Assembly (NCBI GenBank): GCA_036389315.1
Contig: DASVQF010000008.1
Location: 62,001-126,000, forward strand
Reading direction: 5' to 3'
DNA length: 64,000 bases
Source: DASQYE01 sp036389315
GTDB lineage: Bacteria > Acidobacteriota > Blastocatellia > Pyrinomonadales > Pyrinomonadaceae
Shown here: positions 52,665 to 61,753 of the stretch, one piece after another
Layout of the letters: every line of letters starts with the position of its first letter
Numbering within the stretch: position 1 is the stretch's first letter
Notes under the pieces: generated by a model
Databases searched by the model: none
What the model was told of the DNA's origin: nothing
Seen by the model: only the letters and a program-made list of their open reading frames with translations
Program-made: the position numbers and the translations under genes

Positions 52665-54434
52665 ATGAGAAAAGCATTACATGCCGGATTGACAGTGCTT
52701 GCGCTGCTCGCAGTAGCGGGCGCGAGCGCGCCTTCTATTCTGGCCAGTGGCAGTGGTAGTCGCGCTCTGGGAACGGTCACAGGCACGGTCGTAGATAACA
52801 AGGGCAAGCCGGTGGCGGGCGCTATCGTCTCTCTGCTGCGTGAAGGCGCGAAAGAGGTCGTCAAGCAGACGCGCACAGCCACGGACGGCACTTTCTCCGC
52901 CAAGATCAACCCCGGCCGCTACAGCGTTCAAGCCATCGCCGAAGGTTTCAATGCCGCGCTCTTCAGCGCCGTCGAGATTCGTCCCTCAGACCAACTGATC
53001 TATCGTTTCAACCTTGAGCCCATAGGCAGCGGGCGGACTGCGCCCGAACGCCGCCGCGACCGCGACGATGCCAAGTGGCGTCTGCGCGCGCAGCAGGGCC
53101 GCCGCTCTGTCTTCCAGATTCAGGAGGGCGACGACGAGGCCGTCAGGGCCGCGCTCGGCATAGAGACGGACGCCGACGCCTGTGAGGCAGAGCTTACGCT
53201 GGATGCGAACGCGGGCGCGAGCGCCGCGCCGGAGGCGGGCCGCGTGCATGGCGTGATCGAAACCTACGCGGCCACCTCTGCGAGCACTTTTGCTCCCGCT
53301 TACACGGGCATGAACTTCGCTCTGGCGAAGCCTTTGAGCCAGAGAGTTGACCTGATCTTCGCCGGGCAGACGGGCCTCGGCCAGGGCGCGCCGCAGCGTC
53401 TTGAAGTCAGTGCGCGCGTGCGCGCAGGTGATCGTCATCGCCTGGGCCTGAGCCTCGGCGGAGTGCGCCTGAACACGCTCGGCTCTTTTGACGGGAAACG
53501 AACGTTGGGCCAATTCTCCGTCCGGGCGGTTGACGAGTGGATCGTGAGAGACGGCGTGGTAATCGTGTTGGGCCTGGATTATTCGCAGTTCTTCGCGGGG
53601 GGCCGCGACCGCTCGTTGAGCCCGCGCCTCGGCGTGCAGTTCGACGCTAATGCACGCACGCGCGTCAAGGCTGCCTACGCGCCGGGCGGCGAAGAGATGC
53701 AGACGCAGAGCATGGCCGCCTTCGAGGGGCAGCAGATCAGTTTCAAACAGTCCGGCGCACAGCCCATAGCGCTCGTGGACGGGCGCGCTGTAATGGAGCG
53801 CAGCCGCCGCTTCGAGCTGGGCGTCGAAAGAGTTCTCGATAACGAATCGAGCGTCGAAGCCACTGCCTTCTTCGATACCACGTCCAATCGCGGCGTCGGA
53901 TTGATGAGCACGCCGCTGTCGGCTTTTGCCGGCGAGAGCGGCGCGGCCCTCATCCGCGTAGCTAACCAGCAGGGGGCTGCGCGCGGCCTGCGCGTGGTCT
54001 ATTCGCGGCGCATCAGCCAGGTCTTCGGCGCATCGGCCGGCTATTCGTTCGGGCGCGGGCAGAGCCTAGCCCGGCAGCGCGGGCTCTCCAGTCCGGCAGA
54101 CCTCTTCGATAACGGACTGTTCCAGACGGCGGCCTTGCAGCTCACCGCAGACTTCGAGACCGGGACACACGTCCGCACGGTCTTTCGCTTCTCGCCCGGC
54201 GCGACCGTCTTTGCCATAGACCCGTTTGCAGGTCGCCTGGCCGTCTACGACCCGTCCCTGAGCATCCTAGTGACGCAAGACCTGCCGACCTTCGGCTTGC
54301 CCGTTCGCGCCGAGGCCATCATAGATGCGCGCAATCTGCTGGATACGCAGGCCACGACGGAAGATGACGACTCGCTGCTGACGATCATCTCGGGCCGCCG
54401 CTCGGTGCGTGGGGGAATTTCAGTCAGGTTCTAA
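52665..54434 (+). CDS. outer-membrane barrel protein with carboxypeptidase-regulatory-like domain (TonB-dependent receptor-like)
   Basis: 589 residues from the ATG ten bases after GGAGG. A signal peptide (LTVLALLAVAGASAPSILA) is followed by a CarboxypepD_reg-like domain (about 32-110, GTVTGTVVDNKGKPVAGAIV and INPGRYSVQAIAEGFNAALF). A beta-barrel of about 450 residues ends in VRGGISVRF. The barrel resembles the C-terminal part of TonB-dependent receptors but lacks an obvious plug domain and is much shorter than the one at 1 kb. The ligand is unknown. Confidence 0.7.
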   Translation: MRKALHAGLTVLALLAVAGASAPSILASGSGSRALGTVTGTVVDNKGKPVAGAIVSLLREGAKEVVKQTRTATDGTFSAKINPGRYSVQAIAEGFNAALFSAVEIRPSDQLIYRFNLEPIGSGRTAPERRRDRDDAKWRLRAQQGRRSVFQIQEGDDEAVRAALGIETDADACEAELTLDANAGASAAPEAGRVHGVIETYAATSASTFAPAYTGMNFALAKPLSQRVDLIFAGQTGLGQGAPQRLEVSARVRAGDRHRLGLSLGGVRLNTLGSFDGKRTLGQFSVRAVDEWIVRDGVVIVLGLDYSQFFAGGRDRSLSPRLGVQFDANARTRVKAAYAPGGEEMQTQSMAAFEGQQISFKQSGAQPIALVDGRAVMERSRRFELGVERVLDNESSVEATAFFDTTSNRGVGLMSTPLSAFAGESGAALIRVANQQGAARGLRVVYSRRISQVFGASAGYSFGRGQSLARQRGLSSPADLFDNGLFQTAALQLTADFETGTHVRTVFRFSPGATVFAIDPFAGRLAVYDPSLSILVTQDLPTFGLPVRAEAIIDARNLLDTQATTEDDDSLLTIISGRRSVRGGISVRF

Positions 54435-54445
54435 AAGGCAGTGAC

Positions 54446-54513
54446 AAAGGGAGGTCGAAGGATGAAAGGGAGAGGCTGATGCTTATTCCTTTCCTCTTTC
54501 CGCCTCCCTTTTA
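54446..54513 (+). terminator. imperfect long hairpin with T-tail
   Basis: AAAGGGAGGTCGAAGGATGA-like sequence pairs imperfectly with CTTTCCTCTTTCCGCCTCCC and ends in TTTTATC. It lies just after the receptor-like gene and probably terminates it. Confidence 0.6.
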
Positions 54514-54736
54514 TCATCTGCGAGTCGCGAGCCTTCTCCAAAATCTCGGAGGAGTCCAAAATCTTGGATAAAACGGCACAGGCGCAAGGGCGCGTTGCCG
54601 GGGCCTGAAGGGCTTGGGCCCATGACGGCCAGCCTGGAATAAGGCTTGCCTCTCTCTTTAACTTTGAGTTGCGGCTCGCTGGCCGGTCTGTGGTTGGGCT
54701 CGCTTGAGGTCGGAAAAGGTTTGTCGGTCTGGAAGG

Positions 54737-57649
54737 ATGAAAGCATCTGTGCTGACAACGCGTACGCTAGTGCTGCTGGTCGTGGCCGCTCTGCTGGTCG
54801 CGGCCGGCGGGCTCAATTTCTGGCAGCGTTGGAAGCAGAAATCTCCTCCCACAGACGGCATCCTCTGGACTCAGAAAGATAGCGCGATTGTCGCCGAAAG
54901 GGTCGCGCCCGGATTGACCGGCGCGCGCGCAGGCGTCCTGCCGGGCGATCACCTGATAGCCGTCAGCGAAGACGATGTTCAGTACGATTCCATAGACCAA
55001 GCCTCTCTGGTTCAAGTCTACCTGGAAGAGGCAGGAGTCGGCGGCCACCTCTCATACCTGATCGAGCGTCCGACCTTTCCCGAAGAGACGCGCTATTACT
55101 ACATTGACCTCTACGGCCTGGATCAGGTTCCGACCTGGACGACGCGCGAGCTGTACCTGAACCTGATCGGCCTGGTCTATCTCTTCGTGGGCTTCTTCGT
55201 CCTCTTCAAGCAGGGAGGCCGAGCGCCTTACGTAGTGCATTTCGCGGCGCTCTGCCTGGCGGCCTTCGTCTTTCATTTCTACAAGCCGACGGTCACCTAT
55301 GAAGACCTAGACCTCGCCATAGCGTTTTTAGACGACGCGGCCTTTATCCTCTTCGCGCCGCTCTTCGTTCACTTCTGCGCCATCTACCCGACGCGCTATC
55401 GGCTCTCGAACGAAAGGCGCTGGCTCGCGGCGCTGCTCTACTTACCGGCGGCGCTGCTCATTGCCGCCGCCGTCATCAACTACTTCGAGCCCTACCTGCA
55501 CGTCAGATTTTCCGACGCGGCGACGGGGTGGTATTACCAGGCGATCTTCCTGCACTTCTGGGTGGCGCTTGTGGTGAGCGGCGCGCTGCTGGTGCGTACC
55601 TTCCTGAAGAGCCAGGCGGCCGTCGTGCGGCAGCAATTGAAGTGGGTCGTGTGGGGCTCGGCCCTTGCCATCGCTCCGTTCTCGCTCTTCTACGCAGTGG
55701 GCTACGTGTTCGGGCTTGAGGGCAATCGCTGGTTGACGGACGCTGCGCTGTTGCCGCTCATCCTGATTCCGCTGACCTTCGGCAACTCGGTCGTGCGCTA
55801 TCGCCTGATGGACGTGGACATAGTGGTGCGCCGAGCCTTCGTCTACGCGCTCACCACTCTTGCCATCTCCTTGATGATCGGCGCGGTCATCTACGTCGGC
55901 ATACTCTACGTGCTGGGCGTGGAGACGACGCTGCTGAGCCTGGGGAGCCTGCGCGTCATCGTCGCCGTTGTCTCGCTGTCTGTGATCGTGATGGTGGCTG
56001 CGCCGATCAAGAACTTCTTGCAGGAGCACACGGATCGTTTCTTCTACGGCGAGCGCTACGACATGCGCAACGGCCTGCTTGACTTCGGGCGCACGCTTTC
56101 GGCCACCACGGCCCTAGACCCACTGCTGGACGCGCTCGTCAGCCGCTTGCAGCAGGTCTTGAACGTCAAGCGCATAGCCATCTTTATCGAAGACGAAAAC
56201 GCACCGGCAGGTTATCGCGTCGCGCGCACCGCAGGGCTCTCGACCGCGATGGTCGTGCCGCCGGATTTTCGCGAGATGATTCGCACGCGCTCGGCCGAGA
56301 CGGGCGTCGTGCGCGCAGACGACCTGGATTTGGTGCATGAAACCGTAGGGTTCGTGCGCCGCACGCTCCACTACTATGTGCCGTGCGTGGTGAGGGGGCG
56401 GATGGTGGCTGTCATTGGATTGGGCCGCTCGGCGGACGGCGCGCTGCTCTCTTCCGAAGACGTAGAGATACTGCGCACAGTTTCGGGCTACGTGGCGGTC
56501 GCCATTGAGAACAGCCTGCTCTACCAGGAGCAGCAGAAGCGCGCCGCAGAGCTTGAGATGCTCAAAGAGTTCAACGAGTCAATCGTTGAATCCATAAACG
56601 TCGGGCTGCTCGCAGCAGACCTGGACGGCTACGTCACGCACTGCAACTCTGCGCTCGAAGAGATGCTCGGCCTGAGCCGCGACGAAGCCATCGGCCGGAA
56701 AGTCGAAGACCTCTTCGCGGAGGATTTCTCCGAAACCCTCAAGCAGGTGCTTGGGCCCGGCCAGTGGCGTTTGACCGAGCTTCGCCACATCTACAAGCTG
56801 CACACGGCGACGCGCGTCGGCCGTCCCCTCGTCTTAAACATCGCGCTCGCGCCCTTACGGAGCGATTCCGATGACCGCATGGGCGCGCTCGTCGTCCTCG
56901 AAGATGTCACGGCCCGCATGCGCCTCGAAGAGCAGTTGCAGCAGAGAGAGAAGCTCTCCTCGATCGGTCTTTTGGCGGCGGGCGTGGCGCATGAGGTCAA
57001 CACGCCTTTGACGGGTGTCTCCTCCTACACGCAGATGCTTTTGGGGATGCTTCCCGAAACAGACCCGAAGCACGCGCTCTTGCAGAAAGTCCGGCGGCAG
57101 GCTGACCGCGCCTCCAACATCGTCAATAACCTCCTGAACTTTTCGCGCACGGGCTCGGCCACGGAGTTCACCGAAGTAGACGTGCATCGCGTGCTCGACG
57201 ACACCCTGCAACTGCTTGAGACGCAACTGCGCCGTAACCAGATTGAGATAGAGCGTTGTTACGACCCCGACCTGCCGAAGGCCCTGGGCAATCCCGGAAA
57301 GCTGCAACAGGTCTTCACGAACCTGATCTTGAACGCGCGCGACGCCATTCCTGACGGCGGGCGCATCACCCTGTTTACGGCTTCGACCGATGGCGAGACA
57401 GTCATCGTCGAAGTGGCAGACACAGGCATAGGCATTGCACCCGAAAACGTCGCGAAGATTTACGACCCGTTCTATACGACGAAGGGCGTCGGGCGCGGCA
57501 CTGGACTGGGCCTTGCCGTCACCTACGGCATAGTGCAGGAGCATTCGGGCCACATCTCCGTCGAGAGCACGCCGGGGCGCGGCACTACCTTCCGTATCAC
57601 GCTGCCGACCGCGAGCGCGCGGGCCCGTCTGCAAGCCGCCGGAGATTAG
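54737..57649 (+). CDS. membrane sensor histidine kinase with PDZ-like, multi-TM, GAF and PAS domains
   Basis: 970 residues from the ATG after GGAAGG. The first hydrophobic helix (about 8-26) is followed by a PDZ-like segment (APGLTGARAGVLPGDHLIAV). About nine further transmembrane helices follow up to residue 430 (for example YLNLIGLVYLFVGFFVLF). A GAF domain (about 440-600), a PAS domain (about 615-740) and the HisKA phosphoacceptor His752 in AGVAHEVNTPLTGV come next. The ATPase has NLILNARDAIPDGG, DTGIGIAPEN and GTGLGLAVTYGIVQEHSG. It is a complete kinase that probably senses an envelope signal and phosphorylates the adjacent NtrC-type regulator. This PDZ-to-kinase arrangement is unusual. 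Confidence 0.9.
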   Translation: MKASVLTTRTLVLLVVAALLVAAGGLNFWQRWKQKSPPTDGILWTQKDSAIVAERVAPGLTGARAGVLPGDHLIAVSEDDVQYDSIDQASLVQVYLEEAGVGGHLSYLIERPTFPEETRYYYIDLYGLDQVPTWTTRELYLNLIGLVYLFVGFFVLFKQGGRAPYVVHFAALCLAAFVFHFYKPTVTYEDLDLAIAFLDDAAFILFAPLFVHFCAIYPTRYRLSNERRWLAALLYLPAALLIAAAVINYFEPYLHVRFSDAATGWYYQAIFLHFWVALVVSGALLVRTFLKSQAAVVRQQLKWVVWGSALAIAPFSLFYAVGYVFGLEGNRWLTDAALLPLILIPLTFGNSVVRYRLMDVDIVVRRAFVYALTTLAISLMIGAVIYVGILYVLGVETTLLSLGSLRVIVAVVSLSVIVMVAAPIKNFLQEHTDRFFYGERYDMRNGLLDFGRTLSATTALDPLLDALVSRLQQVLNVKRIAIFIEDENAPAGYRVARTAGLSTAMVVPPDFREMIRTRSAETGVVRADDLDLVHETVGFVRRTLHYYVPCVVRGRMVAVIGLGRSADGALLSSEDVEILRTVSGYVAVAIENSLLYQEQQKRAAELEMLKEFNESIVESINVGLLAADLDGYVTHCNSALEEMLGLSRDEAIGRKVEDLFAEDFSETLKQVLGPGQWRLTELRHIYKLHTATRVGRPLVLNIALAPLRSDSDDRMGALVVLEDVTARMRLEEQLQQREKLSSIGLLAAGVAHEVNTPLTGVSSYTQMLLGMLPETDPKHALLQKVRRQADRASNIVNNLLNFSRTGSATEFTEVDVHRVLDDTLQLLETQLRRNQIEIERCYDPDLPKALGNPGKLQQVFTNLILNARDAIPDGGRITLFTASTDGETVIVEVADTGIGIAPENVAKIYDPFYTTKGVGRGTGLGLAVTYGIVQEHSGHISVESTPGRGTTFRITLPTASARARLQAAGD

Positions 57650-57661
57650 AAAAGAAGGGAC

Positions 57662-57736
57662 AAAGGGCCGGGACAAAGGAGAAGGGGAGCGGGGCATCTT
57701 ATTCCCGTTGCCTCTTCGGATTCCGGCCCTTTTTCA
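57662..57736 (+). terminator. hairpin between histidine kinase and regulator genes
   Basis: AAAGGGCCGGG pairs with TTCCGGCCCTTTTT across an imperfect long stem, with an inner GGGGAGCGGGG segment facing ATTCCCGTTGCCTC. It ends in CTTTTTCATTTT. It could attenuate readthrough from the kinase gene into the regulator gene. Confidence 0.55.
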
Positions 57737-57761
57737 TTTTATACGGGGCCGCGTTTATAAT
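57731..57761 (+). promoter_or_regulatory. candidate sigma-70-like promoter before the regulator gene
   Basis: TATAAT at 57756-57761 lies about 30 bp before the ATG. A poor TTTTCA -35 candidate is about 19 bp upstream. Support is from the -10 only. Confidence 0.3.
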
Positions 57762-57791
57762 ACGGAATTGAAAGTGAAGACGGAAAGACGG

Positions 57792-59198
57792 ATGGCGAAA
57801 AAGGGTTCGGTGCTCGTCGTTGACGACGAGGAGATCATGCGCGACGTGCTTGAGACGCTGCTTTCGGCGGAAGGCTATCGCGTTGATCTGGCGAAGACGG
57901 GTGAAGAGGGCTTAGAGGCATACGGGCGGCGCGCCTATGATGTCGTGCTGCTGGATGTCTCGATGCCGGGCATGGGAGGCTTGCGCGCGCTCGAAGAGTT
58001 TTTAAAGCTGGACGCCGAGGCAGTGGTCATCATGATTACAGCCTACGCGACCTTTGACACGGCGGTCGCGGCCTGGGAGAAGGGGGCCATCGGCTGCATT
58101 CGCAAGCCGTTTCAGAACGAGCAGATCACGAGGACGATTGCCGCTGGCATCAAGCGCCGTCGCAAGGAAGAGGAGCGGCAGACCTTGCGGCGCGCGATGA
58201 GCCGGGTGGTAGATCGCGGCTCGATGGTCGGGCGCTCGGACGTGATGCAGGAGGTCTTCCGGCTCGTAGACCAGGTCGCGCCCGCGCGCTCCACAGTCCT
58301 GATTACAGGCGAGTCCGGGACGGGCAAAGAACTGATCGCCAAAGCGATTCACGAGTCAAGCCCGCGCGCTCAAAAGCCTTTCGTCACCGTCAACTCTTCC
58401 AACATTCCTTCGGAGCTTTTGGAGTCGGAGCTGTTCGGCCACACGCGCGGCGCTTTCACGGGAGCGGTCGCGGCCAAGAAGGGGCTCTTTGAAGTGGCCG
58501 ACGGCGGCTCCATCTTCCTCGACGAGATCGGAGACATTCCTCCCGAGACACAGGTGCGGCTCCTGAGAGTCATACAGGAGCGCGAGTTCACTCCCCTGGG
58601 CGACACCAGCCCCCGACGCGTAGACGTTCGCATCATCGCCGCCACCAACATAGACCTCAAAGAGGCCGTCCGCCAGGGAGGCTTTCGCGAAGACCTCTAC
58701 TACCGTCTCTCGGTCGTGCCGATTGAGCTTCCGCCTCTACGCGACCGGCGCGAGGACATCCTGCCGCTGGCCCAGCACTTCATACGCAAGTTCAACGAAG
58801 AGAATGGCCGCCAGGTCTCGGAGCAGATCGCGCCCGAAGTGCTCGCGCTCCTTGAATCCTATTCCTGGCCCGGCAATGTCAGAGAGCTTGAGAACGCCAT
58901 CGAGCGGGCGGTGGTGATCGCGCCCGGCGAGGAGATTACGCGCGAGTGCCTGCGCTCAGAAATCAGCGACCCGCAGACGGCGCACGCCGCGCGCGAAGGC
59001 TCAGGGCTTGCGCCCGTCCTGGACATCGGACGTGGCATCAACTTCTACGACGAGGTGCGACATTTCGAGATGGACTTGATTCGTCGCGCCCTGGAACAGA
59101 CAGGGGGCCATCAATCGCGCGCCGCGCGCCTTCTGGGCATGAACGCGACGACCCTCAACTCTAAGATCAAGACCTACAACATCAGCCTGCGTCCGTAA
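57792..59198 (+). CDS. sigma-54-dependent response regulator, NtrC family
   Basis: 468 residues from the Met in MAKKGSVLVVDDEE; an upstream in-frame extension is rejected. The receiver domain has Asp11/Asp12 and phosphoacceptor Asp55 (VVLLDVSMPG), with Lys in IRKPFQNE. The AAA+ domain has Walker A GESGTGKE (173-180), the sigma-54 contact loop GAFTGA (220-225), Walker B IFLDEIG and an arginine-finger region. A C-terminal Fis-type HTH (LEQTGGHQSRAARLLGMNAT) completes it. It activates sigma-54 promoters when phosphorylated, probably by the upstream kinase. Confidence 0.95.
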   Translation: MAKKGSVLVVDDEEIMRDVLETLLSAEGYRVDLAKTGEEGLEAYGRRAYDVVLLDVSMPGMGGLRALEEFLKLDAEAVVIMITAYATFDTAVAAWEKGAIGCIRKPFQNEQITRTIAAGIKRRRKEEERQTLRRAMSRVVDRGSMVGRSDVMQEVFRLVDQVAPARSTVLITGESGTGKELIAKAIHESSPRAQKPFVTVNSSNIPSELLESELFGHTRGAFTGAVAAKKGLFEVADGGSIFLDEIGDIPPETQVRLLRVIQEREFTPLGDTSPRRVDVRIIAATNIDLKEAVRQGGFREDLYYRLSVVPIELPPLRDRREDILPLAQHFIRKFNEENGRQVSEQIAPEVLALLESYSWPGNVRELENAIERAVVIAPGEEITRECLRSEISDPQTAHAAREGSGLAPVLDIGRGINFYDEVRHFEMDLIRRALEQTGGHQSRAARLLGMNATTLNSKIKTYNISLRP

Positions 59199-59280
59199 GC
59201 TGCGGCCGGGGCGGTTCGCGCCGCGCGTTCTCGGAAAAAGATTGACTGGCCTTCCTCCCATGAGATAAAAGGAGCGCACT

Positions 59281-60210
59281 ATGAATGTTAATAGCAGCCG
59301 ACGAGCGCGAACCCGAACAAGCAGCACTCACAGGACGATACTATGCCTGCTGCTCTTAATCTCGGCCTGCCCGGCGGCGCTCTCGCAGAACGTGCAGAGC
59401 GCGCGAGCCAACAGCGGCTTCACGCTGACCAAGCGCGTCACGGAATACGATGACAGGGGAAACGCCTTTCCCTCGCTCATGGAGACGCTCTATTTCTCTT
59501 CTACCGGCAACTGGCGTTACGTCGGAACCTATCCGAACGGGCAGGTGGTCGAGACGATTTACCTGTGCGGGAGGGGCGTCTTTTTCCACGATCATAGAAA
59601 CGAGCAGTTGGTGAAGTTCGGCAGCGTCGGGGGGTGTCCTGGGCCCACGACCGCAGAGTTGCTGCAAGCCGATCCGAAGTTCATCAACACGGAGTATGTG
59701 CTTGACCGCCTGGCCTATCTGCATCGCAGAAAAATCGAGGGACTTCTGGAGGAGACCTACTTCACGCCCGAGACGGGGCCTTTCCCGTTCAAGCGCATCA
59801 CCTACTACGACCGCTACAAAAGGGTCGAGGAGCCTGTCAGCCTGGTCTTCGGCGAGCCCGACGTGGCACAGCTTCGCGGAGAGGATTACCCCATCGTCGA
59901 GCAGAAGCCTGTTCATGTCGGCGACCTGACAACTAAAATCCAGGAACAGCCCGCCCCCCAATACCCGGCCTTAGCAAGGTCAGCCGGTCTCTCCGGCAAG
60001 GTCGCAATACAGGTGATCGTCGATGAGACGGGGCAGGTCATTAGCGCGAGAATCCTGGGCGGGCCACCCCTGCTCGGAGAGGCAGCGATGGAAGCCGCCT
60101 ACAAGACGCGCCTCACGCCCACGGAAAAGGACGGCAGGCCGATCAAGGTCACCGGCTATCTCAACTATCAATTCAAACCGGAACCGGCCGTAGCCAGTAA
60201 GCCCAAGTAA
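59281..60210 (+). CDS. TonB C-terminal domain protein
   Basis: 309 residues. A basic N-terminus and signal-like helix (ILCLLLLISACPAALSQ, with a possible lipobox I-S-A-C) lead to a middle domain (LYFSSTGNWRYVGTYPNGQV) of unknown type. The C-terminal 90 residues form a TonB-C fold: PAPQYPALARSAGLSGKVAI, VIVDETGQVISARILGGPPL, AYKTRLTPTEKDGRPIKVTG. TonB-C contacts outer-membrane receptors, but without the usual N-terminal TM and Pro-rich linker it is not a standard energy transducer. Confidence 0.8.
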   Translation: MNVNSSRRARTRTSSTHRTILCLLLLISACPAALSQNVQSARANSGFTLTKRVTEYDDRGNAFPSLMETLYFSSTGNWRYVGTYPNGQVVETIYLCGRGVFFHDHRNEQLVKFGSVGGCPGPTTAELLQADPKFINTEYVLDRLAYLHRRKIEGLLEETYFTPETGPFPFKRITYYDRYKRVEEPVSLVFGEPDVAQLRGEDYPIVEQKPVHVGDLTTKIQEQPAPQYPALARSAGLSGKVAIQVIVDETGQVISARILGGPPLLGEAAMEAAYKTRLTPTEKDGRPIKVTGYLNYQFKPEPAVASKPK

Positions 60211-60561
60211 GCCCGACCAAGCGACACGCAACTAGCCGCGTCTTCTATTCAAAGCATTAAATTTATGGGGCTAGTATAGAAGAGAGCAGAGCTATTGAGC
60301 CATTCTAGCTGGCAGAAAATGATGCCGGTTCAAATTCGCTGCGATCTGTAGTGAGCAGCGACCTGATGCAACAAAACTCTTTGCTGCTCTATACAAGCTC
60401 ACCCGGCGACTGTAACGAGACCCGGCGTAGTCGGATGCTTATATTGATGATGGCTAGCTTTGGTTCCGACCCGAGACCGGCCCTCCTTCTCAATCAACTT
60501 TACGAGGTCTCGTACTTTCACTCTTCAATTCTGATGCGCCAAATGGTCGATGCTCCGCCAT
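60211..60561. other. spacer between TonB-C gene and cassette array
   Basis: About 350 bp without a supported gene; a 102-residue plus-strand frame crosses into the attC site and is judged spurious. No integrase gene or attI site was recognised here, so this is the far end of the array. Confidence 0.5.
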
Positions 60562-60669
60562 GCCTGACGACAGAATTAACTCGGCCCGCGCGAGAAGCCT
60601 TCAAGATAGGGAACAAGACGACGATGAAAGCAAGGCTATCGAGCACTCCGGTTGAATGAGTTGTTAGGC
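60562..60669 (-). repeat. integron attC recombination site 1 (array end)
   Basis: 108 bp, read on the minus strand. R'' GCCTAAC (60663-60669) is followed by AACTCATTCAACCGG (L''). The 3' half is GAGTTAATTCTGTCGTCAGGC-like, with R' changed to GTCAGGC (60562-60568). The R'' overlaps the stop of the APH-family gene, the normal placement for an attC. It shares inner sequence with the other attC sites. Confidence 0.88.
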
Positions 60670-61572
60670 ATCGCCGTTGGTTTCGGTATTGTATTTCATG
60701 TCTTTGGCGCTCCCAATGTGAACGGCAAACCACATGGGGTCGTTCCTTTCAATTCCCGTCAAAAGCCACCGTACCTCATGTGCTCCAGCGTAAAACCGCG
60801 CGCGCTTCAAATATGTCTCTGCTTCTGGATAAATCTTATAAAACCGATTCATGAATGACTCGCCGTAATTATAGATGATTACGCCAAAATCAATTGCAGG
60901 ATCACCCAAACCAGCGCAACCAAAATCAATGATCCCGTTAATCCGCTTCTTCTGCTTATCAAACATAATATGGTATGGCGGAATGTCTGTATCTACCATT
61001 TTAAGCTCATACTGGAAATTACTCTTGTCAGACAGGTGAGACTCAAAATGTTCTGCCATCCACTCGCACAAGTGCGGTAACAAAAGAGGAAAAACTTTGT
61101 CCCGGATTCTCTGATACACACTCACCCAACCTTCATGTTTCATTAGAGCATCCGCCATAGGTATTGCAAAATCTGAAATTTCAGCGATAGGAACACCATG
61201 TAACTCTTTGAAGAATTGGGCCAACTGGTCGGCAATAATTTGCTGGTCATCTTCCGGCAATCTCATGAGCATGTCACGACGTAAGGTCTCTCCGGGAATC
61301 AACTGATAAGCCAAAGCATCTTCACTATCATAAAGCGGCAAAGGAATCTCAAGCGAGATGTAATTTCGTAACAGCCGCAGCAACTCTGATTCGTTTTTCA
61401 GATGTTTGAAACTGTATTCGTGCTTCGGAAAGCGAAAAACCACTTCGCCATTAATTATCACAATATCATTCATCAAGCCTTCGCGGTTAAGGCTGATGCT
61501 TTCGATTGTAATTTCTGGGGCGATCTTGCGGATGCGATTTTCGTAGGCTTCAAGTTCATTCATACCGCTCAT
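60664..61572 (-). CDS. aminoglycoside phosphotransferase (APH)-family kinase, integron cassette gene
   Basis: 302 residues of the APH/choline-kinase fold. The nucleotide-binding N-lobe has VFRFPKHEYSFKHLKNESEL with the catalytic Lys. The catalytic loop VDTDIPPYHIMFD keeps the Asp and has His where many members have Asn, as in APH(2'')-like enzymes. The metal motif is GIIDFGCAGLGDPAIDFGVI. The substrate cannot be told from sequence; aminoglycosides, other hydroxylated metabolites or macrolides are possible. Low GC and the flanking attC sites show that it is a mobile cassette gene. The internal Met (MNELEAYE) is an alternative start. Confidence 0.85.
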   Translation of the reverse strand: MSGMNELEAYENRIRKIAPEITIESISLNREGLMNDIVIINGEVVFRFPKHEYSFKHLKNESELLRLLRNYISLEIPLPLYDSEDALAYQLIPGETLRRDMLMRLPEDDQQIIADQLAQFFKELHGVPIAEISDFAIPMADALMKHEGWVSVYQRIRDKVFPLLLPHLCEWMAEHFESHLSDKSNFQYELKMVDTDIPPYHIMFDKQKKRINGIIDFGCAGLGDPAIDFGVIIYNYGESFMNRFYKIYPEAETYLKRARFYAGAHEVRWLLTGIERNDPMWFAVHIGSAKDMKYNTETNGDA

Positions 61573-61602
61573 TTTGTTTCAAAGGAACCCACAGCGCAAG
61601 AT

Positions 61603-61712
61603 GCCTAACGCCCGAATTAACCGGCCCCGCGCATTCAGCATCCAATTTACATCAAGGAAATCAACGATGAAAGGTAAGCTATCGCGGGCTCGGGTTGAAT
61701 GGGTTGTTAGGC
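61603..61712 (-). repeat. integron attC recombination site 2
   Basis: 110 bp. On the minus strand it has R'' GCCTAAC (61706-61712), L'' ACCCATTCAACCCG, inverted complementary arms GAGCCCGCG and CGCGGGGCC, then CCGGTTAATTCGGGC and R' GTTAGGC (61603-61609). Both core sites match RYYYAAC/GTTRRRY exactly. It follows the glycosyltransferase-like cassette. Confidence 0.93.
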
Positions 61713-61753
61713 TGGCCGGCAGCCTAAGGGCCGCTTCTGCGGGAGTGATACGC

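Noticed and set aside
60211..60561. Search for an integron integrase or attI on the left side of the array
   Set aside because: No tyrosine-recombinase motifs are present on either strand, and attC polarity predicts it on the other side.
60351..60659. A 102-residue plus-strand frame before the cassette array
   Set aside because: It runs through attC site 1 and shows no protein-like features.
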